Positions 24,187 through 33,009 of a stretch of 64,000 bases of DNA are shown here, in pieces. The stretch spans positions 62,001 to 126,000 of the forward strand of contig NZ_JAWQJT010000001.1 of the NCBI RefSeq assembly GCF_033441515.1, written 5' to 3'. Made by a program: the position numbers and the translations under genes. The DNA comes from Amycolatopsis solani. GTDB taxonomy: Bacteria > Actinomycetota > Actinomycetes > Mycobacteriales > Pseudonocardiaceae. The notes beneath the pieces are model-generated. The model ran no database searches and was not told the origin of the DNA. It worked only from the letters and a program-made list of their open reading frames with translations. The stretch's first letter is position 1; every line of letters begins with the position of its first letter.

Positions 24187-25905
24187 TCAGCGCGCGGTGC
24201 GGCCGGACGCGGTGAGCAGCCCGTCGAGCGCGGTCAGGAACGACGGGAAGTGCGTGCCGAACCGCCGCAGGTCGGGGTCGGATTCCATGCCGCCGTACCA
24301 GTACAGCCCGGCCGAGCCGTCCGCCGCCGGGTTCAGCCCGGCGAACGCGCCGAGCCAGCGTTCGGTGTCGCCGAGGACCACGGCGTACGGCAGCGAGCGG
24401 GAGAAGACCAGCTCGCGGTCGGCGGGCGGGATGTCCTCGGCCTTGGCGGTGTGCAGGTAGTCGAGCAGGCCGCGGACCTGGCCGGCCAGAGCGCGGCCGC
24501 GCGCGGTGCGGGTCGGCAGCAGCGCGGCCGCCGCGACGACGCCGAGGCCCGCCAGCGCGACGGCGACGCCGAGCAGCGCGTCCCCGACGGTGAACGTGAG
24601 GACCGCGGTGGCGACGAGCCCGAGCGCGAAGATCCCGGCCCCGAGCCAGGTCAGCCGTCCGCGCGCGGTGCCGGGGCGGCGGGAGAACCAGCGCTTGGTG
24701 ACGACGTCGGCGTACATCGCGTCGCTGATCCGGCGCAGGTCGAGCCCGCCGCGGGCGCGCAGCTGCGACACCAGCACGGTGTCGGTGCCTTCGGGCAGGA
24801 GGGTTTCGCAGACGGCGCGCTCGAACTCGTGGAGGTGCTCGTCCGGCGGGTTGCGGCGGGAGATCTGCCAGTCGTTCCCGGGGACTTCCGCCAGCCAGAG
24901 GTAGTTGCGGACGGCGAGGTCGACGACGGTGGCGCTGATGTCGACGACGTCGACGGTCTCGTCGACGACCGTGCCGACCTGCCCGGGCAGCACGCCGTCC
25001 GGACTGGCGAAGAAGACGCGGTCGCCGTCGCGCAGGAGGACCTCGACCGGGCCGGTGGCGACCCGCAGCGCGCCGGCGTCCTGCTTGCGTCGCCGCCACA
25101 CCAGGATCCCGGCGGCGACGAGGAGGACGAGCAGGACGGCGAAGACGACGCCCGTCAGCGGCGTGAGCGCGAAGGCGTTGGCGAGCAGGCCGATCTCGGC
25201 GAACTTCGCGGTCGCGGGCGCGGTGTTCGCGGGCAGCCCGACGAGCAGGTCGACGCGGTCACCGGGCCGGACGTCGTTCTGTTCGAGGCGCACGACCCCT
25301 GTGTGGTCGAGTTCGGCGAGGGTGCAGCGCTGGCTCGAGCCGACGGGGCCGGCGAAGCAGTCCACGGGGGACAGTTCCGGCGAGGGCGCGAGGAAGGACG
25401 CGGTGAGCTTGGTCAGCGGGGTGTCGAAGCCGCTGGCGACCTGCCACCGGGCCTGCTGGCGGCCGCCCTGGTCGGCGATCGCGCCGTCGACCAGGTAGGT
25501 GACGGTGCCGGCGCCGCCGGCGAAGGTGAGCACCAGCTGGTCACCGGTGAGCTGGCTGGTGGCGGCGCCTTCGGTCTTGACGTCGCGGACGGCGTAGACG
25601 CGGTCCTGGTCGTCGCCGGCGGGGACCCGCAGCGGGACGCGGGAAGTGAGCTGCTTCCCGCCGGGGACGGTGACCTTTTCGGTGACGGAAAGGGAGCCGT
25701 CGCGGAGGACTTTGAGGGCGACGTCGGCGATCGGGCCGTCCGGGGGCTGGAGGTTCTCCCCGCCGGTGAGCTGCTGGGGCTTCGGCACCAGGTCACTCGG
25801 CAGGTTCGGCAGGCTGGGCCCGGCGTTCTGCGCGGCCGCGGTCCCGGCCCCGAGCACCCCGGCCACGACGACCAGCGCGGCCGTGGCCCCCCATTTCATC
25901 GACAC
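24187..25905 (-). CDS. DUF2207 membrane protein, first gene of the NudC operon
   Basis: A 572-residue DUF2207 protein with a cleavable-looking signal (ALVVVAGVLGAGTAAAQ), an external domain of about 220 residues rich in beta strands, a transmembrane helix near 257-278 followed by WRRRKQDAG, a cytoplasmic segment with NYLWLAEVPG, and two further helices near 400-445. Two cysteines in the external domain (VDCFAG and QRCTLAEL) may form a disulfide. The family is widespread in actinobacteria and its function is unknown. The GTG at 25905 is used; ATG 25899 is equally possible. It is the promoter-proximal gene of the operon ending in nudC. Confidence 0.85.
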   Translation of the reverse strand: MSMKWGATAALVVVAGVLGAGTAAAQNAGPSLPNLPSDLVPKPQQLTGGENLQPPDGPIADVALKVLRDGSLSVTEKVTVPGGKQLTSRVPLRVPAGDDQDRVYAVRDVKTEGAATSQLTGDQLVLTFAGGAGTVTYLVDGAIADQGGRQQARWQVASGFDTPLTKLTASFLAPSPELSPVDCFAGPVGSSQRCTLAELDHTGVVRLEQNDVRPGDRVDLLVGLPANTAPATAKFAEIGLLANAFALTPLTGVVFAVLLVLLVAAGILVWRRRKQDAGALRVATGPVEVLLRDGDRVFFASPDGVLPGQVGTVVDETVDVVDISATVVDLAVRNYLWLAEVPGNDWQISRRNPPDEHLHEFERAVCETLLPEGTDTVLVSQLRARGGLDLRRISDAMYADVVTKRWFSRRPGTARGRLTWLGAGIFALGLVATAVLTFTVGDALLGVAVALAGLGVVAAAALLPTRTARGRALAGQVRGLLDYLHTAKAEDIPPADRELVFSRSLPYAVVLGDTERWLGAFAGLNPAADGSAGLYWYGGMESDPDLRRFGTHFPSFLTALDGLLTASGRTAR

Positions 25906-26009
25906 AGCACCACACCCTAGAGCACTCGATCTATGCTGACGCCCGGAACGGCGAGATCACCGCAGGTACGCCGCTTCCGACGGGGAAAAGTCTTGGGGGG
26001 TTCCACTCG

Positions 26010-27506
26010 ATGACGCACGGCCCGCAGGGTCCCGGTCCACACGGTCCCGGTCCGCACGATCCGCGGCGCCCGCCGCCGGGGGCCCGCCCGTTGCCGCCGC
26101 CGGCCGCGCGTCCGTTGCCGCCGGGGAGACCGGGTGGCGTGCCCGGGCAGCCGGGCCCCGGTGGCGTGCCTGGGCAACCGCAGCACCCTGGCCCGCAAGG
26201 TCCCGGCTCGACCGGGCAGCGGCCGGCCGGCGCACCGGGCCACCCGCCGCAAGGCCCAGGTCAGCCGCAGTACCCCGTGCCGCCGCGATACCCGCAGCCG
26301 CCGCAAGGCCCGGGTCGTCCGCCGCAGGGCACCGCGCCCTACGGACCGCCGACCGGCCCCAACCCCGTCCCGCCCTTCGGCTACCCCGCACCGCCACCCG
26401 CCCGGAGCCCGCTGCCGCCACCCGCCGCCGCGCCGGCCGCCTTCGTGCCCGGTGGGTACGTCGCGCCGCCGCCCTACGCTCCCTACGGCACGCGCTTCGG
26501 GCCCTACCCCGCCAAGAAGTCCAACACCGGGGTGATCGTCGCGGTGGCGATCTTCGCCATCGTCGCCGTCGCCGGGGGGCTCGTCGCCGCCGTCGCGCTG
26601 ATCGGCGGGAACTCGCGGCACGTCGCCGATGCCGGGTATTCGAGCACCTACCCGACCAGCACCGAAGAGACCACCGAAACCACCGAAACCACGTCTTCCT
26701 CGACGACCGAAGAAACGACCAGGACCCGCACCTCCGAGCGCGAGACGCCGACGTCGCAAACCCCGTCCGGCCCGCGCTCGGTGGTCGCCACCGGGAACAA
26801 CCCGCTCTTCGGCAGCCCGGACTACGGCCTGCAGAACGTCTCGTGCTCGCTGAGCCGCTGGGCGACCGACCAGAACAGCGCCACGAAGTTCTTCCAGTCG
26901 GCCATCACGTGCCTCGACGCGATGTGGTCACGCATGCTCGGCGCCGTCGACCTGCCGTTCGAGTCGCCGAACCTGGCGGTGCCGCGGTCGCTTTCCGAGT
27001 CGTCGACGCCGTGCGGCAGCGGCGGCACGACCACCGGGGTCACGCCGTTCTACTGCCCGAGCAACAACACGATCTACATGCCGATGGACCGCATCGAGAT
27101 CGATGTGTGGGGCAACCACCCCGGCCCGTACCTGTCGATCCTGGCCCACGAATACGGCCACCACGTGCAGAACATGGCCGGCATCTCCGAGGCGTACGGC
27201 AACCAGCGCTACGACGCCGGCGCCGACTCGGCGGCGGGCCTGGAGCTGTCGCGGCGCATGGAACTCGAGGCGCAGTGCTTCTCCGGCATGTTCCTCGGGT
27301 CGACCTCGGTCTCCGGCGGTTCGGTCGACAAGAACATCTACAACGAGGCCTGGAACGCCCAGGACCGCGGCGACGACTACGCCCGCAACGGCAAGCGCGA
27401 CCACGGCAGCGCCAAGCACAACACGTCCTGGTGGCAGCACGGCGCGACGACCAACCGCAACCAGCAGTGCAACACGTGGCTCGCGGCTTCGGGAGACGTG
27501 TCCTAG
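26010..27506 (+). CDS. membrane-anchored neutral zinc metallopeptidase with Pro-rich head
   Basis: A 498-residue protein in four parts: a Pro/Gly/Gln-rich cytoplasmic head (1-170, many PxxP repeats), one transmembrane helix (173-198), a Thr/Ser/Glu linker (213-255), and an external putative neutral zinc metallopeptidase domain (from about 260). His380-Glu-Tyr-Gly-His384 is the zinc motif, and Glu420 in RRMELEAQCFSG is the likely third ligand. Four cysteines in the domain may form disulfides. Its substrates are unknown. The head resembles proline-rich partners of membrane-associated actinobacterial complexes. A paralogue is at 36163-37239. ATG 26010 has a G-rich Shine-Dalgarno nearby. Confidence 0.88.
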   Translation: MTHGPQGPGPHGPGPHDPRRPPPGARPLPPPAARPLPPGRPGGVPGQPGPGGVPGQPQHPGPQGPGSTGQRPAGAPGHPPQGPGQPQYPVPPRYPQPPQGPGRPPQGTAPYGPPTGPNPVPPFGYPAPPPARSPLPPPAAAPAAFVPGGYVAPPPYAPYGTRFGPYPAKKSNTGVIVAVAIFAIVAVAGGLVAAVALIGGNSRHVADAGYSSTYPTSTEETTETTETTSSSTTEETTRTRTSERETPTSQTPSGPRSVVATGNNPLFGSPDYGLQNVSCSLSRWATDQNSATKFFQSAITCLDAMWSRMLGAVDLPFESPNLAVPRSLSESSTPCGSGGTTTGVTPFYCPSNNTIYMPMDRIEIDVWGNHPGPYLSILAHEYGHHVQNMAGISEAYGNQRYDAGADSAAGLELSRRMELEAQCFSGMFLGSTSVSGGSVDKNIYNEAWNAQDRGDDYARNGKRDHGSAKHNTSWWQHGATTNRNQQCNTWLAASGDVS

Positions 27507-27508
27507 CG

Positions 27509-28021
27509 ATGACCGATTTCCGCGCGATGTTCGGCGACGAGCTGTGGAAGCGCCGGACGGTGGAGTGGGCGGAGGTCGAAGCCGCGCTCGGCGTCGGCCT
27601 GCCCGAGGACTACAAGTCCTACGCCGAGCAGTACCCGGCGCTGTACTTCGACTCGCTGATCACCATCCTGCACCCCGGCCACGCCGACCCCGCGCTGAAC
27701 TTGCTCGCCTTCGGCAAGCGGATCCGTGACGCGTGGCGGGCCTTCGGGCCGACGTTCGGGCCACCCGCGATGTCCTTGTCGATGTACCCGGCGGCCGGCG
27801 GCCTGCTGCTGTGGGGATTCGACGCCGACCTGGGGTACTACTTCTGGCGGACCCGGGGAAAGCCGTCGGAGTGGACGATCGTGGTCGAGGAGAGCTCGCA
27901 GTGGTGGGAGTTCGACGGCGGGTTCGGGGACTTCTGGGCGAGCTTGACCAACGGGGAAATCAGTTCACCGGTCATCCCCGAAGGCTTCCCGGACGAAGAC
28001 TACGTCGTCGAAGAAGCTTGA
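27509..28021 (+). CDS. SMI1/KNR4 (SUKH) domain protein
   Basis: A 170-residue SUKH-fold protein: an N-terminal helix with EWAEVEAALGVGLPEDYKSY, a central LLLWGFDADLGYYFW strand pair, and SQWWEFDGGFGDFWASL near the end match the SMI1/KNR4 pattern. SUKH proteins often act as immunity proteins to polymorphic toxins, though many are stand-alone. The ATG sits 2 bp after the metallopeptidase stop, so the two are co-expressed. No toxin-like gene is seen next to it, so immunity is unproven. It ends 4 bp before the convergent RDD gene. Confidence 0.8.
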   Translation: MTDFRAMFGDELWKRRTVEWAEVEAALGVGLPEDYKSYAEQYPALYFDSLITILHPGHADPALNLLAFGKRIRDAWRAFGPTFGPPAMSLSMYPAAGGLLLWGFDADLGYYFWRTRGKPSEWTIVVEESSQWWEFDGGFGDFWASLTNGEISSPVIPEGFPDEDYVVEEA

Positions 28022-28025
28022 ACCC

Positions 28026-28910
28026 CTAGCTCGGCGGCGTGAACGGGTTGTCGCCGGACGGCGGCGTCGGGGGCTCCGGCGCGGGTGCGAACCCGGACGG
28101 CGCCCCGTAGCCCTGCCCCCGCGCCGCCTGCACGCGGGCCGTGTACGCCTGGACCGCTCGGGCGTGGTCGCGGTTGCGCCGCTCCGCCAGCACCGCCGCC
28201 AGGAACGCCCACGCCGGCACCCCGGGCGGCACCGGCGTGCCCAGTGCCTCGGCCACCTGCTGCGCCAGCCCCCAGCCCAGCGCCTGCGCCGCTTCCGGGC
28301 GCAGCTGGGCGAAGCGGGTCAGGAACTGGCGGCTCGCCAGCGCGAGGTCGTCCGGGAGCCGCGTCAGGTCGAGGTGGGACGCCCAGCCTTCGAGGCCCGG
28401 GGGCATCGCGATGGCCGGGTGGCCGGTCGTCTCCGGGACGCGCTCGCGGATCACGAGCGTGCCGGCCAGGAAGTCGCCGACGCGGCGGCCGTCGGACGAG
28501 CACAGCGACACGATCACCGCGACCGCGCCGAACAGGCCGAGCGTCCAGAAGTCGACGACGAAGCCGGCGAGGCCTCGGACCAGGGCGTGCCGGAAGCGGA
28601 TCGGGCCGCCGTCGACGCGGACCACGCGCAGGCCCACCGCCATCTTGCCGAGGGAGCGGCCGCGCGTGAGCGTCTCGGACAGCACCGGGTAGCCGACCAG
28701 GATCAGCACCACGCACACCAGGATCAGCGTCAGCGCGAGGGCTTCGTCCTCGCCCGGGACCGTCAGCGTGAGCACGATGAACGCGGCCAGCAGCACCGCG
28801 AACTGCAGGAGGACGTCCAGCGCCATCGCCAGCGCGCGGCTGGCGAGCTTGGCGACGCGCAGGTCCAGGACGACCGCTTCGCCGGTGACCAGCTCGGATT
28901 CCTCGTGCAC
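28026..28910 (-). CDS. RDD-family membrane protein
   Basis: A 294-residue RDD protein. It shows the characteristic LASRALAMALDVLLQF first helix, a second helix around residues 55-75, the GRSLGKMAVGLRVVRVDG loop, and a third helix before VGDFLAGTLVIRE. The C-terminal 120 residues are cytoplasmic and end in a Pro-rich tail. Its function is unknown; in actinobacteria it is adjacent to SpoIIM and DUF58/MoxR genes, as here. It is divergent from spoIIM with a 33-bp gap. The start at GTG 28910 places the RDD helix correctly. Confidence 0.88.
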   Translation of the reverse strand: MHEESELVTGEAVVLDLRVAKLASRALAMALDVLLQFAVLLAAFIVLTLTVPGEDEALALTLILVCVVLILVGYPVLSETLTRGRSLGKMAVGLRVVRVDGGPIRFRHALVRGLAGFVVDFWTLGLFGAVAVIVSLCSSDGRRVGDFLAGTLVIRERVPETTGHPAIAMPPGLEGWASHLDLTRLPDDLALASRQFLTRFAQLRPEAAQALGWGLAQQVAEALGTPVPPGVPAWAFLAAVLAERRNRDHARAVQAYTARVQAARGQGYGAPSGFAPAPEPPTPPSGDNPFTPPS

Positions 28911-28943
28911 GCGGCCCAGCGTATCGACGGATAGGGTGACGTC

Positions 28944-29951
28944 GTGGATGTGGACGTCTTCGTCGCGGCGCACGCGGCGGAGTGGAACCGGCTCGGCGAG
29001 CTGAGCCGCCGCGGCGGCAAGCTGACCGGCGCCGAGGCCGACGAGCTGGTGACGCTCTACCAGCGGACGGCGACGCACTTGTCGATCGTCCGGTCGGTCG
29101 CGCCGGACCCGGCGCTGATCGGACGGCTGTCCGAGCTGGTGGCCCGCGGCCGGTCGGCGATCTCGGGGTCGCACAACCCGGCGTGGCGCGAGGTGGCGCT
29201 GTTCTTCACGCGCCGCTTCCCGGCCGCGGTGTACCTGTCGCGGCGCTGGTGGATCCCGGCGGCGCTGGTGTCGATCGCGGTGATGGCGGTGATCGCGGTC
29301 TGGGTGGCGGGCGACCCGCACGTCCGCGCGTCGATGGCCACCCCGGACGAGCTGCGCGAGCTGACCAGGCCCGGCGGCGAGGCGGAGAACTACTACTCGA
29401 CCGGCCCGGCGGGCTCGTTCGCGGCGCGCGTCTGGACGAACAACGCACTGGTGGCGGCGAACTCCCTGTTCCTCGGCATCGCACTCGGCATCCCGGTGAT
29501 CGGCGGCCTCTGGCTGAACGCCCTCAACGCGGGCGTGATCATCGGCGCGATGAGCGCGGCCGGCCGCGGCGACGTGATGATCGGCCTCCTGCTCCCCCAC
29601 GGCCTGCTGGAGCTGACGGCGGTCTTCGTGGCGGCGGGCACGGGGCTGAAACTCGGCTGGACGGTGATCGACCCCGGCCGCCGTTCCCGCGGCGCGGCGC
29701 TGGCCGAGCAAGGCCGTTCGGTGGTGGTGATCGCGCTCGGGCTGGCGTGCGTGCTGCTGGTGACGGGCATCATCGAGGCGTTCGTGACGCCGTCGGGGTG
29801 GCCGACGTGGATCCGGGTGGGGATCGGCGTGGTCGTCGAAGTGGCTTTCCTGGTCTACGTTTTCACGCTCGGCAGGCGGGCGGCGAAGGAAGGCGAAGTG
29901 GGCGATCTCGACGCGAGGGACGCCGGGGACGCGCTGCCCGAGTCAGCATAG
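28944..29951 (+). CDS. SpoIIM-family membrane protein
   Basis: A 335-residue stage II sporulation protein M-like membrane protein. A soluble helical N-terminus (about 1-85) is followed by five or six hydrophobic helices, including NNALVAANSLFLGIALGIPV and LLLPHGLLELTAVFVAAG, the family's hallmark. In Bacillus SpoIIM works in engulfment, but here it belongs to the conserved RDD-SpoIIM-DUF58-MoxR set seen in non-sporulating actinobacteria (Rv3694c in M. tuberculosis). The GTG at 28944 is the start. Its last 9 bp overlap the convergent lectin gene. Confidence 0.9.
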   Translation: MDVDVFVAAHAAEWNRLGELSRRGGKLTGAEADELVTLYQRTATHLSIVRSVAPDPALIGRLSELVARGRSAISGSHNPAWREVALFFTRRFPAAVYLSRRWWIPAALVSIAVMAVIAVWVAGDPHVRASMATPDELRELTRPGGEAENYYSTGPAGSFAARVWTNNALVAANSLFLGIALGIPVIGGLWLNALNAGVIIGAMSAAGRGDVMIGLLLPHGLLELTAVFVAAGTGLKLGWTVIDPGRRSRGAALAEQGRSVVVIALGLACVLLVTGIIEAFVTPSGWPTWIRVGIGVVVEVAFLVYVFTLGRRAAKEGEVGDLDARDAGDALPESA

Positions 29952-30701
29952 GCACGACCCCTCGAAGGCGATCGACGAACCGTCCTCCAGCCCCGCCGAC
30001 CCGACGAAGCGCGCCTCGAACTCCCCCACCTCCGTCAGCACCACCTTCGGGCTCGACGCCGTCCCGTCCGCCCCGGTCTTCACCGTCACCGTCTCCCCGC
30101 CGCCCTCGAAGACCAACGCGCTCTTCGGCCGGGCCGCCCGCACGAAGAACGTCACCGGCACATCACCCGCCGGCTGGCCGTTTTCGCCGATCACCCGGAC
30201 CACGAACGGTGCGCCGGGGTCCTTCGACGCCAGCCGCTGGCCGTTGCCGGAAAGGATCGCCAACGTCCGCCCGCCCGCGGCCCACGTGTTGGCGATTCCC
30301 GTCAGGGAACAGACTTCCTGGTACAGCCGCGCCCCCACCGAAGGGCTCTCCGCCGTCAAACAACGCGCGGTGGCCACGTTCGCGATCTCCACGAGACCCG
30401 GCAGCCCCGCGATCCGCCGCCACGCCTGGTGCTTGTCCGCCGCGTCGCACGCCGCCAGCTTCACCGCGACCCCGTCGACCGGGCTGACCGCGGTCAAGCA
30501 CTGTCCACTTGAGACATTCGTGTAGTGCTGCGAAGCGTACGTCCACGCCGCCCCCGCGTCCCCCGCGTCCGCCAGCACCGGCTGGCCGGAAACCACCGCG
30601 AGCGAGACCTTCCCGCCGCCGTCGGCCAAGTACACCGGGGCGCCGTCCGAGACCACCGGCGCCGACGCCATCGCCAAGACCACCGCCATGAACTTGAACA
30701 T
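29943..30701 (-). CDS. secreted ricin-type beta-trefoil protein with Ig-like tail
   Basis: A 252-residue secreted protein. A short signal (MAVVLAMASAPVVS) is followed by a ricin-like beta-trefoil segment (about 30-145), with SGQCLTAVSP and ARCLTAES repeats and QAW motifs. Then comes an Ig-like fold (about 165-245) with GQPAGDVPVTFFV and ADGTASSPKVVL, like bacterial Big domains. Carbohydrate binding on the cell surface or on substrates is likely; no catalytic domain is present. It sits between spoIIM and the DUF58 gene, in the same direction as the latter. ATG 30701 is used, though its GGAGG is directly adjacent; ATG 30689 is an alternative start. Confidence 0.75.
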   Translation of the reverse strand: MFKFMAVVLAMASAPVVSDGAPVYLADGGGKVSLAVVSGQPVLADAGDAGAAWTYASQHYTNVSSGQCLTAVSPVDGVAVKLAACDAADKHQAWRRIAGLPGLVEIANVATARCLTAESPSVGARLYQEVCSLTGIANTWAAGGRTLAILSGNGQRLASKDPGAPFVVRVIGENGQPAGDVPVTFFVRAARPKSALVFEGGGETVTVKTGADGTASSPKVVLTEVGEFEARFVGSAGLEDGSSIAFEGSCLC

Positions 30702-30749
30702 CCTCCGGGCTTAACAGGCCGAACGGACGTTCACCACCGCAGCCACCCT

Positions 30750-32042
30750 TTAGAGCCGCCCGGCCGCCTTCAACGCCAGGTAGCGGTCCGCCAGCGCCGG
30801 GGGCAGTTCCTCCGGCACCGCGTCCACCACGCTCACCCCGTGCCGCCCCAGGCGCTCGGTCACTCGCCGCCGCTCGGCCAGCGTGCGCGACGCCACCGCC
30901 GCGTCGTACACCGCTTCGGCGTCGCCGCGGCCGGTCAGCATCTCCGCCACCCTCGGATCCGCCACCGAGGCCACGATCAGCTCGTGCCGCGCGGTCAGCG
31001 AGCTCAGCACCGGGAGCAGGCCCTCCTCCAGCGGCGCCGCGTCGAGCCCGGTCAGCAGCACGACCAGCGCTCGGCGGCGCGTCCGCTGGAGCACCTCCGC
31101 GACCATCCCCCGCGCGTCCGTCTCGACCAGCGACGGCTCCAGCGGCGCCATCGCGTTCACCAGCGACGTCAGCAGCGCGGCCCCCGACGAACCCTGCACC
31201 GCCGCCCGCGGCCGCCGGTCGTAGGCCAGCAGGTCGACGCGGTCGCCGGCCCGGGACGCCAGTGCCGCCAGCAGCAGCGCCGCGTCCATCGCCGCGTCCA
31301 GGCGGGGCGCGTCGCCCACCCGGCCGGCCGAAACGCGGCCCGTGTCGAGCACCAGCACCAGGTGCCGGTCGCGCTCGGGGCGCCACGTCCGGACCATGAC
31401 GTCGGCGGCCCGCGCGGTCGCCCGCCAGTCGATCGAGCGGACGTCGTCGCCGATCACGTACTCGCGCAGCGAGTCGAATTCCGTGCCCTGGCCCCGGATC
31501 AGCACCGCGTTGCGGCCGTCGAGCTGCTGCAGCCGCGCCAGCCGCGACGGCAGGTGCTTGCGGCTGTGGAACGGCGGCAGCACCCGGACGGTCCACGGCA
31601 CCTCGTGCGAACCCTGCCGCGCGGCCAGCCCCAGCGGCCCCACCGACCGGACCGTCACCCGCGCCGCCGTCCGGTCACCGCGGCGCGACGGCCGCAACGA
31701 AGTCACCAGCGCCCGCCGCTCCCCAGCGGGGACGCGCAAGACGTGCCGATCGGACGCGCCCGCCGAAGGGGGCCACGCGTCGCGCAGCGGTCCCCGCACG
31801 GTCCGCCCGCCGGGATTGCCGACCAGCAGCGTCACCTCGCACGGCTCGCCGAGCCGGACCGAAGTGTCGCCGGAGCGCGAAAACGTCAGCGCCCGCACGC
31901 TGCCCGCCAGCACCAGGTCGACGACGACCAGCACCAGCAGCACCCCACCGACCGCCAGCAGCCCGGCGTCCGACGGCGCCAGCAGCCCGACCACCAGCGC
32001 GCCGAACAGCGCCAGCAGCCCGAGCCTCCCGGTGACGGCCAT
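30750..32042 (-). CDS. DUF58 (vWA-like) protein of the MoxR cluster
   Basis: A 430-residue DUF58 protein with two N-terminal transmembrane helices (residues 5-50) and a cytoplasmic or external body holding the family signature FDSLREYVIGDDVRSIDWRA near 190-210, followed by a vWA-like region starting HLVLVLDTG. DUF58 proteins pair with MoxR AAA+ ATPases in chaperone-like complexes. It ends 48 bp before the lectin gene and starts 1 bp after the moxR stop, so it is coupled to moxR. Confidence 0.9.
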   Translation of the reverse strand: MAVTGRLGLLALFGALVVGLLAPSDAGLLAVGGVLLVLVVVDLVLAGSVRALTFSRSGDTSVRLGEPCEVTLLVGNPGGRTVRGPLRDAWPPSAGASDRHVLRVPAGERRALVTSLRPSRRGDRTAARVTVRSVGPLGLAARQGSHEVPWTVRVLPPFHSRKHLPSRLARLQQLDGRNAVLIRGQGTEFDSLREYVIGDDVRSIDWRATARAADVMVRTWRPERDRHLVLVLDTGRVSAGRVGDAPRLDAAMDAALLLAALASRAGDRVDLLAYDRRPRAAVQGSSGAALLTSLVNAMAPLEPSLVETDARGMVAEVLQRTRRRALVVLLTGLDAAPLEEGLLPVLSSLTARHELIVASVADPRVAEMLTGRGDAEAVYDAAVASRTLAERRRVTERLGRHGVSVVDAVPEELPPALADRYLALKAAGRL

Positions 32043-32043
32043 G

Positions 32044-33009
32044 TCAGCGCGGCACGGGCACGGACGCGAGCACGCGGTCCAGCACGCCGTCCGCGGTGAC
32101 GCCTTCGAGCTCGGCTTCCGGCCGGACGTCGAGGCGGTGCCGCAACGCGGGCCGTGCCAGCGCCTTGACGTCGTCGGGGGTGGCGTAGTCGCGCCCGGCG
32201 AGCCACGCCCAGGCCCGGGTGACCGCCAGCAACGCCGTGGCACCACGGGGAGAAACGCCGATCCGCACCGACGGCAGCGACCGCGTCGCCCGGCACAGGT
32301 CGACGACGTAGCCGATCACCTCGGGGCCGACGGTGACGCGGGCGACGGCTTCGCGCGCGGCCGCCAGCTCCACCGCGCCCGCGACCGCCTTGAGGCCCGC
32401 CGCCGCGAGGTTGCGCGGGTCGAAACCCTGCGCGTGGCGCCAGAGGATGCCGATCTCGTCCTCGCGTGAGGGCGCCGGCATGGTCAGCTTCAGCAGGAAC
32501 CGGTCCAGCTGCGCCTCCGGCAGCGGGTAGGTGCCCTCGTACTCCACCGGGTTCTGCGTGGCGATCACGATGAACGGGTCGGGCAGCGGCCGCGTCTTGC
32601 CGTCCAGCGAGACCTGCCGCTCCTCCATCGCCTCCAGCAGCGACGACTGCGTCTTCGGCGGCGTCCGGTTGATCTCGTCGGCGAGCAGCAGGTTCGTGAA
32701 CACCGGCCCCTCGCGGAAGGAGAACTCGCCGCTGTGGGCGTCGTAGACGATCGAGCCGGTGACGTCGCCGGGCATCAGGTCCGGCGTGAACTGCACCCGC
32801 TTGGTCTCCAGGTCCAGCGCCGCGGCCAGCGCACGCACGAGCAGCGTCTTCGCCACGCCGGGGACGCCTTCGAGCAGCACGTGCCCGCGGCACAGCAGCG
32901 CCAGGATCAGGCCGGTGACGGCGGCGTCGTTGCCGACGACGGCCTTGCCGACCTCGGCGCGCAGCGCGATCAGCGCGTCACGGGCCCCGGTCGCGTTCTC
33001 GCTGGTCAA
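32044..33009 (-). CDS. moxR: MoxR-family AAA+ ATPase
   Basis: A 321-residue MoxR ATPase. The Walker A GVPGVAKT is at 48-55, the Walker B Asp111-Glu112 in LLADEINR, sensor 1 in VIATQNPVEYEGT, and a C-terminal AAA lid with SPRGATALLA. MoxR proteins act as chaperones for maturing or activating partner complexes, commonly with DUF58/vWA proteins as here. The initiation codon is TTG (33009), overlapping the DUF4350 gene's TGA as TTGA. No better start exists without losing the conserved N-terminus. Confidence 0.92.
   Translation of the reverse strand: MTSENATGARDALIALRAEVGKAVVGNDAAVTGLILALLCRGHVLLEGVPGVAKTLLVRALAAALDLETKRVQFTPDLMPGDVTGSIVYDAHSGEFSFREGPVFTNLLLADEINRTPPKTQSSLLEAMEERQVSLDGKTRPLPDPFIVIATQNPVEYEGTYPLPEAQLDRFLLKLTMPAPSREDEIGILWRHAQGFDPRNLAAAGLKAVAGAVELAAAREAVARVTVGPEVIGYVVDLCRATRSLPSVRIGVSPRGATALLAVTRAWAWLAGRDYATPDDVKALARPALRHRLDVRPEAELEGVTADGVLDRVLASVPVPR

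Noticed and set aside
22577..25099. Upstream extension of the DUF2207 gene to 840 codons
   Set aside because: The first 305 residues lie inside the paralogous gene in another frame and are Arg/Pro-rich; the GTG at 24184 places a signal helix at the N-terminus.
26016..26520. Possible CRISPR-like or tandem DNA repeat
   Set aside because: The repetitive appearance is from codons of a Pro/Gly/Gln-rich protein head; there are no fixed-length repeats with unique spacers and no cas genes.
27509..28021. A toxin-immunity pair with the metallopeptidase as toxin
   Set aside because: The peptidase has a membrane helix, no toxin delivery domain and a non-SUKH-linked paralogue, so calling it a toxin is unsupported.
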